From: an uncultured Lachnospiraceae bacterium
GTDB taxonomy: Bacteria; Bacillota; Clostridia; Lachnospirales; Lachnospiraceae
DNA length: 64,000 nt
Assembly (NCBI GenBank): GCA_947173945.1
Contig: CAMWGV010000001.1
Coordinates: 1-64,000, forward strand
Direction of reading: 5' to 3'
The position numbers were made by a program, and so were the translations under genes. Shown in pieces: positions 27,802 through 36,836 of this stretch (position 1 is the stretch's first letter; each line of letters starts with the position of its first letter). The notes under the pieces were generated by a model that saw nothing but the letters and a program-made list of their open reading frames with translations, had not been told where the DNA came from and did no database searches.

Positions 27802-28803
27802 TTAAACCGTGTAGATGCGCTCTGTTATTGTTTTTGATTCTCCCGGTGCCAGCTCTACATAACCGGATTCATCAGCGGGAATAGGCTGGTTTGGTGCATC
27901 AATAATCCATGTACATGGTTCCGGGCAGAAGTATCCTTTATCGCCATGGTCATTCCAGATAATCCAGAACTTAAAGTCTTTACAAACCTCATAGACAATC
28001 TTTTTACCGGTAATATTGTCAGAAATAAGGGCACCATAGAAAGGCTTATCGTCAATTGTACCCATTTCAGCAAAAAATACGTCGTTGTCTATATCGTGAA
28101 GTACAGGAACCTGTGAACCGGTCATGTACTGTCTGTCATGGTTAGTCATAGGAAGAAATTCTCCTGTAGGGATACAATGCTTGTCAAGCTTCCACTTGTC
28201 TCCAACCGGAATATAAAGTCTTGTATCAAGTCCATTTCCATCTTTGATAAAAGGTCCGTTTATAGTTGTATGGTTACATACACCGAACGGAAGCTGCTTG
28301 GATGACGTATTTGTCATCGTAAATGAATAATCAAGTCCGGAAGCAGAAAGAGTAAATGTAAACTCCGCCTTAAAACTCACAGGATAATACTGGAAAAATT
28401 CATCATTTTCGTCATATATATATTCGGTTTTTGCAATTGCACTTTCTCCACTTGTTTCGGCACTTACTATTGTATGTTCTCTTTTGTGCAGGAATCCGTG
28501 AATGTGATTTCCAAGTGGGTCATTGATAGGTAGATGATAGGTTGCGTCAGAAACCTTAAGCACGCCGTTTGCTAAACGATTTGGAAGATATAAGGTCGGA
28601 AGACCATAAACTTCGGCTGATTCCTTGAGTTCATCTGTGGTAAGCGTCTCATCATATCTGAAAATCTCTATATTAGCAATGGTATCCCGCATACGGATAA
28701 CGTTACTTCCCAAAAATGGGGCTATAACCGCTCTGTACTTGTCTGCAACGAGCTCGATAACTTCCTTATCCTTGTAGCTTGTAATGTTAGCTGAATAACT
28801 CAT
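27802..28803 (-). CDS. aldose 1-epimerase family protein (GalM-like)
   Basis: A 333-aa beta-sandwich mutarotase-family protein. Catalytic-type residues are visible: His in GNHIHGFLHKREH, His in VCNHTTIN and a C-terminal Glu in CPEPCTWI. Family members interconvert alpha and beta anomers of free sugars; cellobiose phosphorolysis next door acts on one anomer, so a supporting role is plausible (inference). ATG 28803 has GGGAGG 7 nt upstream; the track start 12 codons earlier does not. It has its own terminator. Confidence 0.85.
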   Translation of the reverse strand: MSYSANITSYKDKEVIELVADKYRAVIAPFLGSNVIRMRDTIANIEIFRYDETLTTDELKESAEVYGLPTLYLPNRLANGVLKVSDATYHLPINDPLGNHIHGFLHKREHTIVSAETSGESAIAKTEYIYDENDEFFQYYPVSFKAEFTFTLSASGLDYSFTMTNTSSKQLPFGVCNHTTINGPFIKDGNGLDTRLYIPVGDKWKLDKHCIPTGEFLPMTNHDRQYMTGSQVPVLHDIDNDVFFAEMGTIDDKPFYGALISDNITGKKIVYEVCKDFKFWIIWNDHGDKGYFCPEPCTWIIDAPNQPIPADESGYVELAPGESKTITERIYTV

Positions 28804-28944
28804 AGCGCTACCTCCCATCCTTTTATGAATACAATCCATTCAAAAAGTAAAAATATTATTATGACAAATAATAGCATAGAAGAGGTGTTATGTCCAGCAA
28901 TAAAGTTTCATAAACGGGGTATTTTATTTTTCAGAAAAACAACA

Positions 28945-28973
28945 TTGATTTTTATAGTAGGTAGTGATATAAA
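28945..28973 (+). promoter_or_regulatory. sigma-A promoter of the lipoprotein gene
   Basis: TTGATT (28945-28950), 17-bp spacer, TATAAA (28968-28973), about 50 bp before the start codon at 29024. Confidence 0.65.
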
Positions 28974-29023
28974 TATATTTGTCTGATTTAATAGGAAACC
29001 ATATGAATTGTGAGGAATGAATA

Positions 29024-29527
29024 ATGAAGAAAAAAATAATTTATACATTAATAATTGCGGTGATGTTAATGGCAGTACTTACTGCATGCGGTGAAAATGA
29101 CAAAAAGGATGATTCGGAGAATGCCTCCGGCGGAAAAGAAATAGATGTACAGGCCGCCGCAGATAAAATCCTTTCGGATGGGGATTTTAAGGACCAGCTT
29201 GCCGCAGTTGATAAGAGTATGGCACTTGGTAGACTTTACAGCCTGGATGAGTCTTCGATTGAGGCAGCAGCATTTTATACAAATTCCAATTCAACAGCAG
29301 AGGAGATTGCAATTATAAAGGCAAATTCATCTGATTATGTTGAAACTATAAAGGCTGCTTATGAAAAAAGAGTTTCTGATCAGAAAGAGGCATGTAAGGA
29401 TTATCTCCCTGACGAGATGCCAAAGCTTGAATCGGCGGTAATATATACAAATGGAAATTATGTTGTGCTATGTGTATCAAATGACAACAGTAAGGCAGAG
29501 GATATAATAAAAGAGTTATTTAAGTAA
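29024..29527 (+). CDS. DUF4358-type lipoprotein
   Basis: A 167-aa secreted lipoprotein with signal peptide and lipobox LTAC (Cys at about 22), followed by an Asp/Lys/Gly-rich linker. The rest (EIDVQAAADKILSDGDFKDQL, then a YSLDESSIEAAAFY region and DIIKELFK at the end) matches my memory of the DUF4358 family, common and uncharacterised in Lachnospiraceae. It is a single gene with its own promoter and terminator. Function unknown; anchored to the outer face of the membrane. Confidence 0.8.
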   Translation: MKKKIIYTLIIAVMLMAVLTACGENDKKDDSENASGGKEIDVQAAADKILSDGDFKDQLAAVDKSMALGRLYSLDESSIEAAAFYTNSNSTAEEIAIIKANSSDYVETIKAAYEKRVSDQKEACKDYLPDEMPKLESAVIYTNGNYVVLCVSNDNSKAEDIIKELFK

Positions 29528-29548
29528 TAGATATCTGTTTAAAATCAC

Positions 29549-29630
29549 AAAAGACAAGCAGTCTGAGTATAGTATACTATAAGTCCATGCGGCCTATATC
29601 AACTATACCATGTGCTTGTCTTTTCCTTTT
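29549..29630 (+). terminator. long-stem terminator after the lipoprotein gene
   Basis: AAAAGACAAGCA (29549-29560) pairs perfectly with TGCTTGTCTTTT (29613-29624), followed by CCTTTTTG. The 52-nt loop contains further AT-rich self-complementarity (AGTATAGTATACT). Confidence 0.75.
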
Positions 29631-29685
29631 TGTCCCTTTGTTAAAATACCAAACCCTCGGTTGCATGTTTATATATTTTTCTGCT

Positions 29686-30027
29686 CTACAATTTGAACTT
29701 GATTTTTACCGGTTCTCCTAATGTCTGACCGCCTCTTGACTTTACATTTGTTGTTATAATGAGGTAATAATACTCATTTGTAGCGTAAGGCTCAAGAGGT
29801 TCAACCTCTATGAGTTCATTTTCTGTATCATATTTGATGATGGTATTAAGCCGCTGGTTTTGTGAGTCAGCAACATACATAGTTTCTTTGTTTACCGTCT
29901 TAGGATCCAAAGGGGTGCTAAAACGGACACGCCATACAAAATTTCCTGTTCTAAATTTCAAATCCTGTTTAACCCTGTTGGCAAGGGTAGGTGGGATATC
30001 TTCAATCTCAATCATTGTTCTTGACAT
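29686..30027 (-). CDS. SbsA-like Ig domain protein
   Basis: A 113-aa protein that consists of one Ig-like fold of the SbsA/Big_5 type (VWRVRFSTPLDPKTVNKETMYVAD, then YYYLIITTNVKSRGGQTL). Such domains are usually parts of large surface proteins; here it stands alone without signal peptide or anchor, so it is either cytoplasmic, exported by another route, or a detached domain. GAGGTG precedes the ATG at 30027. Function unknown. Confidence 0.7.
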   Translation of the reverse strand: MSRTMIEIEDIPPTLANRVKQDLKFRTGNFVWRVRFSTPLDPKTVNKETMYVADSQNQRLNTIIKYDTENELIEVEPLEPYATNEYYYLIITTNVKSRGGQTLGEPVKIKFKL

Positions 30028-30335
30028 ACTGCAACACCTCGAAAAATATGATTTTTGAATAAGTCTAAGCCATATTGGGCATTATTATAAAGTGTACCAT
30101 ATAAATGGTGTTAATACAAATGATTTTTTTCTCAAAATATGTATTAATACGACGACCGATGGGGGCTTTACATTGGTTGTAAGGTATTTTACAATCTAAT
30201 TGTTACAAAAGTATTACGAAACATTACGCAAATATGTATTATGTATGTATTGTGTGAACAGGTTGTATAAAATGTATGGTTGGGCGCTGAAAAAACCATA
30301 TGTTTTAAAGTTTTATTTTTAAGGGTTGTGTCAAG
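30028..30335. other. AT-rich intergenic stretch without a gene
   Basis: No credible ORF. It holds a small inverted repeat TTGTAA-GGTATT-TTACAA near 30177-30194 and AT-rich stretches that could include promoters for the flanking divergent genes. No -35/-10 pair is clear enough to annotate. Confidence 0.5.
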
Positions 30336-30469
30336 TTTTTTATAAAAACTTGACATGTAGCATCAGCCCTTTGCTGAAAGCAAATTATGTTATATAGGAA
30401 ACTGCGTTTCCTGTATGCACGTTCCAAAAGGAACTTGCTAAGAAATGGGCTGATGTTCATAGTTAAGGA
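30336..30469 (+). ncRNA. structured 5' leader of the M23 peptidase gene
   Basis: First comes a hairpin TGTCAAGTTTTT-TAT-AAAAACTTGACA (about 30339-30355). Then an outer stem CATCAGCCC (30361-30369) pairs with GGGCTGATG (30447-30455) and encloses three hairpins: TTTGC-TGAAA-GCAAA (30370-30384), ATAGGAAA-CTGCG-TTTCCTGT (about 30394-30413) and GTTCC-AAAA-GGAAC (30421-30434). The outer stem ends 9 nt before the ribosome-binding site AAGGAG. This multibranch form suggests a cis-acting RNA that could control translation. I do not match it to a known riboswitch class. Confidence 0.55.
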
Positions 30470-30477
30470 GATTGAAA

Positions 30478-31245
30478 ATGAAAAATTATTTAAAATACTC
30501 CTACGGAAGAAAAAGCAGAGAAAGATATGCGAAAACATTTTTTTTAATGACCATAACAGTGGCAATATTAACAGCTTTATTATATGAAGGACGTCTTTCG
30601 GCAGGAGAAATAATTCCTCACAAGGACGTATATACAGCAGCAAAGGTTACGTCATATGCTGAGCCGATTTATATGCCATGTATGTACGTATATGATGATA
30701 CAATGGATGCCGGTGAAATTGATGTAAAACAGTCACAGGTGGTAGGCAGTCGCGAAATTACGGTTATGGAAGTTTACTACAAGGGCATGACGGTTGAAAA
30801 CAAGGTTATAGACACAGAGCTTGTGAAGGAAGCGGAACCACAGGTAATACACATAGGCACATATGTTCCACCAGAGTATATTGAGCCTGTAACAGATTAT
30901 TTTATTACATCCGAATTTGGACCAAGATGGGGCAGAAATCACAATGGAGTGGATATGGCAGTCTGCATGGGAACAGAGGTCAAAGCAACTGCAAGCGGGG
31001 TTGTCACAAGGTCATCATGGTACAATGGGTATGGTCTTTGTGTTGACATTGACCATGGAAATGGTGTGACAAGCAGATATGCACATTTAAGTAATCCGCT
31101 GGTGGAGGTTGGACAAGAGGTAACACAGGGAGAGTGTATTGCACTTTCAGGCAGCACCGGAAACAGCACGGGACCACATCTGCATTTTGAGTTAATATTT
31201 GACGGGCAGGCAAGAAATCCTGTTGACTATATGGAGAAGGAATAA
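30478..31245 (+). CDS. membrane-anchored G5/M23 peptidoglycan endopeptidase
   Basis: A 255-aa protein: basic N-terminus, one transmembrane helix (about 22-42), a G5-like beta domain (ITVMEVYYKGMTVENKVIDT...QVIHIGT, about 95-135) and a C-terminal M23 domain. The zinc and catalytic motifs are intact: HNGVD (HxxxD) and GPHLHFEL (HxH). It should cut peptide bridges in the cell wall on the outer side. ATG 30478 has AAGGAG 7 nt upstream; the track TTG start is two codons earlier. The structured leader upstream suggests post-transcriptional control. Confidence 0.88.
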   Translation: MKNYLKYSYGRKSRERYAKTFFLMTITVAILTALLYEGRLSAGEIIPHKDVYTAAKVTSYAEPIYMPCMYVYDDTMDAGEIDVKQSQVVGSREITVMEVYYKGMTVENKVIDTELVKEAEPQVIHIGTYVPPEYIEPVTDYFITSEFGPRWGRNHNGVDMAVCMGTEVKATASGVVTRSSWYNGYGLCVDIDHGNGVTSRYAHLSNPLVEVGQEVTQGECIALSGSTGNSTGPHLHFELIFDGQARNPVDYMEKE

Positions 31246-31272
31246 AGAAGATAAGAGGCGTCGTGTATCAAG

Positions 31273-31640
31273 AAAAGATTACATGGTATGCCCCTGCCTG
31301 ACACAGTCACCATGCTGCTATATACACATAAAACACGCTTTCGCTCGTCTCCGACGTAACGGTACTAAGAATTGTCTGTACGGATGCACCCTATACAGTA
31401 ACGAAAAACCGTTTGAAGACGTCGGTACTTAAATTGCCGGCTTGGGAATTCTATTATTGTGCTATCTTAAACCGGCAATTTCTAGTACCGTTACGTCGGA
31501 GACGAGCGGAAGCGTGTTTTTTCGTTACTGTATAGGGTGCATCCGTACAGGCAATCCAAGTACCGACGTCTTCAAACGGTTTTATGTGTATATAGCAGCA
31601 TGGTGACTGTGTCAGGCAGGGGCATACCGTGTAATCTTTT
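31273..31640. repeat. 368-bp modular inverted repeat with swapped internal blocks
   Basis: Outer arms of about 60 bp (AAAAGATTACATGGTATGCC...ATACACATAAAA at 31273-31333 and its complement at 31580-31640) match nearly perfectly. Inside, three blocks recur in both arms. Left arm order is A (31334-31374), C (31375-31408), B (31409-31430), D (31431-31440). The right arm, read on the opposite strand, is B, C, A, D. A centre of about 29 bp separates them. No ORF or transposase is present. Parts recur at 22199-22260. Confidence 0.9.
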
Positions 31641-31669
31641 TTTGTGTAATGCCCCTTTCATTCCATTCA

Positions 31670-31697
31670 TAAAGTTTTCTTCCCAAAAAACCGATAA
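31670..31697 (+). promoter_or_regulatory. sigma-28 (FliA/SigD) promoter before the 1014-aa protein gene
   Basis: TAAA (31670-31673) and CCGATAA (31691-31697; ACCGATAA against consensus GCCGATAA) are separated by 16-17 bp, the arrangement of flagellar sigma-28 promoters. The ATG follows about 50 bp later. Confidence 0.65.
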
Positions 31698-31746
31698 AAA
31701 GTAAAGAAGCTGAAAATAAAATACATTACAGAAGTAGGGTGTTAAT

Positions 31747-34700
31747 ATGGGAAATGTAATCGACAACAATATAATCAAAGCGAATTCCGCATATGCCAAG
31801 AGCAATGAAATTCCAACCAAAAACTATAGCAGAGATATAGCAGAGCCATCGGTAAAGCCGGAGGAAAGTCTGTCTTATATATTTGATGGGGAAAAGGCAG
31901 AGGATCGCAGAAAGCTATCAACGGAAAATCATTTTGAGGATTATTTAAATGCACAGAGGGAAAAGGCAGAGCAGGACGGAATTGACAGTGAATCAAAGGA
32001 AAAACAGGACAAAGAGGCTGCAAAGGAGATAAGGAACAGCCTTTCACGAGAGGAAATAAAAAAGCTGGAAATGATGGGCATTGATTTGCAGGGGGCTACA
32101 CTTTCCGACTTAATGGGAATTGTAAACACAATGAGGTCAAATGCCCATAGAGATGAAATGTCAGAGATGTTTGCTGAAATTAAGGCAGCAGGTGGAGATG
32201 TGGAGAACTTAAATATTGTTGGCGGTAGTGTGAAGGTTGCAGGTACAAATGCTGAGCTTGACAATGTATCTGTATCTGATGTTATAGCCGAATCCGAAGC
32301 AGCAGACAATACAGAAACAAATGTGAGAGCAACAGAGAGCAAGACATCTGATGCAATGCCAGTTCACGAAACAACAGATAATATGTCTTCTGGTGAGAAA
32401 TTTGATATAAGCAACGATGAATTGGTTTACATAATAAAAAATAATCTTAAGGTTACGAAGGAAAATATTTACAAGGCGCACTATAGTGGAAGCAGGCATG
32501 AGGAAGGTATTGCGGCACAGCAGCTCGTTGACTCAATGAAAGGTCAGATTGACCGTGTACTTGAGCAGGCAGGATATGAAAATGATCCTAGGAAATATGA
32601 GTGTGCCAGATTTATGATGGATAACGGTTTACTTCTTAATACTGACACTGTAAAAAACTACATGGAATATCAGAACTATATTGGCACAGACATCCGCATG
32701 GCAGAGCTTCCGATGACTGATGATGAGGTGGTTTCCCAGGCTGGTGAACAGTTATACGAAAAAGTAGAGAATATTCGTTTTGACGTTGTTTATGACATGG
32801 CAAAGAACGATAAAGAAGTAACAATAGCCACAGCATATAATGAAAGTGTTTCAAGGAATGACAAAAATACAATTCTTGACGATACTGACAAAGAAATAAT
32901 AAGAAAATACATGTCTGATGGAGACCTTCCTACTGATTCTGAGCTTACAGAGGAACAACTCAGGGCTGTAACGGCAATTAGGCAGATGCAGGAAATAAGA
33001 TTATCCATGACATTAAGTGCAGCAGGAAGACTTGCGAAAATGGATATAAATATTGATACGAGAGAGCTTTCAAAGGTTGTAGATACTCTTAAAGCAGTGG
33101 AAAACAAAATGATAGAGCAGAAGCTTTATGCAGCAGGGGTAGAGGTGACAGATGCAAATATAGATATTTACAAGTCGCTGGAGCAGGATGTTGTATCGCT
33201 TGGAAATGCTCACGCAAAGGTACTTGGCTCACCACTTATGGACGGAGAGTATACGGTGCATGGACTCCTTATGGCAGATGATACTGAGGCAGATGCATCA
33301 GGCTTTGAAAAGGTAAGAAGAAATTATGAGGCGCTTATGACAGCGCCAAGAAGCGATATGGGAGACAGCATTACTAAGGCATTTGCAAATGTTGATGACA
33401 TTCTTGCTGACCTTGGATATGATATTACGCCGGAAGCACAAAGAGCAGTACGTATACTGGGATATAATTCCCTTGAGATAACGCCTGATAACATAAATCA
33501 GATTATAAATTATGACAGACAGGTCAATGAGCTTGTGGAAACATTTTATCCTGAGGCGGTGCTTGGCATGATAAAGGATGGTATCAACCCTCTGGATGTT
33601 TCAATAGAGGAGCTTGTGGATACTGTACGAGCACACAATTACAACGAGGGTGTTACGGAGACAGACAACTTTGCAACATATCTGAGAGACGTTGAAAAGC
33701 AGGGAAATATAAGTAAAGAAGAACGTGAAAGCTACATAGGTATATACAGGGTTATGAATAAGCTTGCAAAGTCAAAGGACAGGGAGGCAGGCTGGATTTT
33801 TGCAAATGGCAGCAGGCTTACAATACGAAATCTTGTTTCCGCCATGAGGAGCAGAAGGGCAGCCGGTATTGATGTGGGCGTTGATGATAATGTTGGATTT
33901 CTCGAATCCGGAAGCATTACAAACGGCATAACAGAACAGATTGAGAGTGCGTTTGCAACAGACAGTGAAGCTGTAGCGGAATTTGCGGATTTGCCGCAGT
34001 ATGTGGAAGATTTCATAATAGAAAACAATATTTCCTACACTATGACCAACGCATTTGCGGTGAATGCCATGATGAGTGCCGACAACGGAATATATGATAT
34101 GGTTTCACAGGTTATGGCAAAGCTTAGATTTGACACTAACACGAAAGAAAATGCAATTGATGAGGAAACAGAAAACATTTACAGGTCACTATCCGGTGAT
34201 GATGTAGAAATAGATTTCTCTATGAATGGCATACTTGAGGCTTTGCAAAATGGCGGGGACATATCATATAAATATGCCGACATGAGGGATGAGATTACAA
34301 AAATGATGTACAATGCAGGTGCATCAGGAATTATAAGCTCCAAAGACATTTCAGCAATAAAAACTGTAAATGCAGCGCTGAATATAGTAGGAGCCATGGC
34401 TAAGGAAAGCAATTACCAGATACCGGTGGACACAAGGCAGGGAACAAAGATAATGAACCTGAAAATAAAGTCTGATGGTGAAAGCAGGGGTACGATAGAA
34501 ATATCAATTAAGGGTGAAGCAATGGGAGAAATAAGTGCTAAAATCACTATGTCCAATGATGGAAGCCTGATGGGATATGTAGAAAGTACGACCAGCGATG
34601 GAAATTACGGGCTTATGGAAGCATCAGAGGAGTTTAAGACATATATGTCAAACGAAGGTTTTGACAGTGAAAATATACAAATGGGTACAAGGGCTAAATC

Positions 34701-34791
34701 CGTATCAAATAAAGAATACACAGGAGATGGTACAAGAATATATAAGGCATCTGTGGCTCTTGTAAAAGCAGTTGGTAATATTCTGAGGTAA
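31747..34791 (+). CDS. large flagellum-associated protein of unknown function
   Basis: A 1014-aa hydrophilic, acidic, mostly helical protein without signal peptide or membrane segment. The C-terminal 120 residues switch to a beta-rich region (MNLKIKSDGESRGTIEISIK, then AKITMSNDGSLMGYVES) that recalls the C-terminal domain of hook-length protein FliK in layout, though I cannot claim homology. I recall similar uncharacterised proteins (DUF6240-like) beside flagellar genes in Lachnospiraceae. The sigma-28-type promoter and the flagellin gene 100 bp downstream support a role in flagellar assembly or export. Confidence 0.7.
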   Translation: MGNVIDNNIIKANSAYAKSNEIPTKNYSRDIAEPSVKPEESLSYIFDGEKAEDRRKLSTENHFEDYLNAQREKAEQDGIDSESKEKQDKEAAKEIRNSLSREEIKKLEMMGIDLQGATLSDLMGIVNTMRSNAHRDEMSEMFAEIKAAGGDVENLNIVGGSVKVAGTNAELDNVSVSDVIAESEAADNTETNVRATESKTSDAMPVHETTDNMSSGEKFDISNDELVYIIKNNLKVTKENIYKAHYSGSRHEEGIAAQQLVDSMKGQIDRVLEQAGYENDPRKYECARFMMDNGLLLNTDTVKNYMEYQNYIGTDIRMAELPMTDDEVVSQAGEQLYEKVENIRFDVVYDMAKNDKEVTIATAYNESVSRNDKNTILDDTDKEIIRKYMSDGDLPTDSELTEEQLRAVTAIRQMQEIRLSMTLSAAGRLAKMDINIDTRELSKVVDTLKAVENKMIEQKLYAAGVEVTDANIDIYKSLEQDVVSLGNAHAKVLGSPLMDGEYTVHGLLMADDTEADASGFEKVRRNYEALMTAPRSDMGDSITKAFANVDDILADLGYDITPEAQRAVRILGYNSLEITPDNINQIINYDRQVNELVETFYPEAVLGMIKDGINPLDVSIEELVDTVRAHNYNEGVTETDNFATYLRDVEKQGNISKEERESYIGIYRVMNKLAKSKDREAGWIFANGSRLTIRNLVSAMRSRRAAGIDVGVDDNVGFLESGSITNGITEQIESAFATDSEAVAEFADLPQYVEDFIIENNISYTMTNAFAVNAMMSADNGIYDMVSQVMAKLRFDTNTKENAIDEETENIYRSLSGDDVEIDFSMNGILEALQNGGDISYKYADMRDEITKMMYNAGASGIISSKDISAIKTVNAALNIVGAMAKESNYQIPVDTRQGTKIMNLKIKSDGESRGTIEISIKGEAMGEISAKITMSNDGSLMGYVESTTSDGNYGLMEASEEFKTYMSNEGFDSENIQMGTRAKSVSNKEYTGDGTRIYKASVALVKAVGNILR

Positions 34792-34798
34792 CACTTCA

Positions 34799-34822
34799 TT
34801 AAGAAGAGAAAATTGCCGATAA
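34799..34822 (+). promoter_or_regulatory. sigma-28 promoter of the flagellin gene
   Basis: GCCGATAA (34815-34822) is an exact sigma-28 -10 element, 70 bp before the flagellin start. The -35 is weaker: TTAAGA at 34799 gives a short spacer of about 12 bp. Confidence 0.7.
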
Positions 34823-34892
34823 ATACAAAGTAAACATAAAAGTAATTAGTTTTTAAATAAATGATGATTACATATTTGGGAGGTACATAAAT

Positions 34893-36320
34893 ATGAGAAT
34901 AAACCACAACTCACTTGCACTGAATGCCAGCGACCATTTCGCAAAGATAAATGCTAATCTTGCAAAGTCTATGGAAAGACTTTCTTCTGGATACAAGATA
35001 ACAAGCCCGGCAGACGATGCTGCAGGTCTTGCAATATCAACCAGAATGGATGCACAGATACGAGGTTTGAAAAGAGCTTCATTAAACTCGAATGATGGTA
35101 TATCAGTTATCCAGTCTGCTGAGGGTGGACTTAATGAAATCCACAGCATATTGGCAAGAATGAGGGAGCTTGCTGTTCAGGCAGCACATGATGTAAATTC
35201 CGAGGAAGACAGAGATTCCATTCAGGAAGAGATTGATTCTCTTGTTGAGGAGCTGAATCAGATTACAGATACGACAGCATTTAACGGACAGAAGCTTTTA
35301 AATGGAGACATGACAAGACGTACACTTTCAAGTGAGTACAGTCTTCAGGCAACATACATTTCTGAGGAGGTAAGTGTAGGAAACTACCAGCTTGAAGTGA
35401 CAACAATGGCTACGCAGGCTGTTTATACAACTGGAATTACAAACTCAGCAGCTGTAGTGACAGAGGAACAGGCAGGAGCAATTACGATAAATGGATTTTC
35501 GGTAGCCATAAATGAGGGCATGACTATGACAGATGTATATAGTGCGCTTCAGTCACATTTACACAAAATTGGAATAGATGTAATGGCATCCAATGACGGT
35601 GGCGCTACGGAGGCTGATTTTGCATCAGGTGCATCAGTAATATTCAAAACTCAGGAGTATGGTTCAAGTCAGGAGATAAATATACAGGTATCCAATGATG
35701 AGCTTGCTGCACTTTTGGGTGTAACAGATGGGGATATGGTAGCAGGAACTGACTGTGAAGCATCACTTACAGTGTCCGATGATGGATTTTCTTCAACTGC
35801 TACATTTACAACAGACGGAAATGAGATAACCGTAACTGACAGAAATGGTTTTAAGATGATAATAGAGGCTGACCCTGAGACAGCCGGTACCGGCACATTG
35901 ACTACTAATATAGAAGTATTTTCGGCAGGAGTGATGGTTATACAGACGGGAGCCAATTCAGGAGAACAGCTTTCTCTTGATATACCGGCACTTGATGCAA
36001 AGGGGCTCCGTGTTGACAATTTGATTATGTATACACATGCACATGCATCCAAAGCGATTGAAGCAATCGATGAGGCTGTTAAAATGGTTTCAAGCATTCG
36101 GTCAAAGCTTGGTGCATATGAAAACAGAATGGATGGTATTTATGACAGCCTTGAGATTCAGAGTGAGAGCCTTACAGAAGCTTATTCCAGAATTATGGAT
36201 ACAAATATGGCTGAGGAAATGTCAAACTATACACAGCTTGATGTGCTTTCACAGGCAGCTATATCAATGATGCAGAAGTCAAATGAGCGTCCGGAGAGTG
36301 TATTGCAGCTTTTACAGTAA
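34893..36320 (+). CDS. hag: flagellin
   Basis: A 475-aa filament subunit exported through the flagellar type III apparatus. The N-terminal D0/D1 region (MRINHNSLALNA, then LSSGYKITSPADDAAGLAIS) and the C-terminal D1/D0 region (DTNMAEEMSNYTQLDVLSQAAISMM, ending VLQLLQ) are well conserved. The middle (about 150-370) is a variable, Thr/Ala/Asp-rich surface domain. The ending NERPESVLQLLQ keeps the canonical export/polymerisation tail. GGGAGG precedes the ATG. fliS follows directly. Confidence 0.96.
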   Translation: MRINHNSLALNASDHFAKINANLAKSMERLSSGYKITSPADDAAGLAISTRMDAQIRGLKRASLNSNDGISVIQSAEGGLNEIHSILARMRELAVQAAHDVNSEEDRDSIQEEIDSLVEELNQITDTTAFNGQKLLNGDMTRRTLSSEYSLQATYISEEVSVGNYQLEVTTMATQAVYTTGITNSAAVVTEEQAGAITINGFSVAINEGMTMTDVYSALQSHLHKIGIDVMASNDGGATEADFASGASVIFKTQEYGSSQEINIQVSNDELAALLGVTDGDMVAGTDCEASLTVSDDGFSSTATFTTDGNEITVTDRNGFKMIIEADPETAGTGTLTTNIEVFSAGVMVIQTGANSGEQLSLDIPALDAKGLRVDNLIMYTHAHASKAIEAIDEAVKMVSSIRSKLGAYENRMDGIYDSLEIQSESLTEAYSRIMDTNMAEEMSNYTQLDVLSQAAISMMQKSNERPESVLQLLQ

Positions 36321-36340
36321 GCTAGCATGGAGGTAGCAGT

Positions 36341-36820
36341 GTGACAAAGGAACAGATAAGAGATTTCACATTGAGGGTAAGTCAGGCAAATCACAGTGGA
36401 TTAGTTGTGTTGCTGTTTGAGATTGAGGAGGCATATTTAAAGGATGCACAGGTAGCATATTCCGATGGGGATATTGAGCAGTATATGAGATATATGGAGC
36501 TTGCCAAAAGAGCACATAATGAGATTATGTCCGCCGTAAATCCAAGGGATAAATCCGGTGCTAAAATGCTTTCGGTACTTAGATATATATACAGCAGGCT
36601 GATAGACTCCACGGTGAAAAGGAAACCTCAGGAGCTTGACCGTTGTATGGGTATGATGGAACGTTTCAAGGTATGCTTTGAAAAGCTTCAGGAGATTGAT
36701 GATCCTGAACCGGTTATGCAAAACACACATCAGGTATATGCGGGACTGACATATGGAAAGGGTACGCTGAATGAAAGTGTGGATATGTCAGGCTACAGCA
36801 GCAGGGGATTTAGAGTATGA
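36341..36820 (+). CDS. fliS: flagellin chaperone FliS-like protein
   Basis: A 159-aa helical protein with the FliS pattern (LLFEIEEAYLKDAQVAY..GD, AKRAHNEIMSAVNP), which binds the flagellin C-terminus and prevents early polymerisation in the cytoplasm. It starts at GTG 36341 behind GGAGG, 20 bp after flagellin, and is probably co-transcribed. It is about 30 residues longer than typical FliS because of a C-terminal extension (TYGKGTLNESVDMSGYSSRGF). Confidence 0.85.
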   Translation: MTKEQIRDFTLRVSQANHSGLVVLLFEIEEAYLKDAQVAYSDGDIEQYMRYMELAKRAHNEIMSAVNPRDKSGAKMLSVLRYIYSRLIDSTVKRKPQELDRCMGMMERFKVCFEKLQEIDDPEPVMQNTHQVYAGLTYGKGTLNESVDMSGYSSRGFRV

Positions 36821-36836
36821 CCGAAGGAGGAACGAT

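Noticed and set aside
31273-31640. Insertion sequence or MITE with a transposase
   Set aside because: No transposase ORF exists in or next to the element, and no target-site duplication is visible, so I list it only as a repeat.
31199-31820. ORFs 31199-31432 (+) and 31572-31820 (-)
   Set aside because: Both lie in or across the large inverted repeat and carry no coding signal; the repeat structure explains them.
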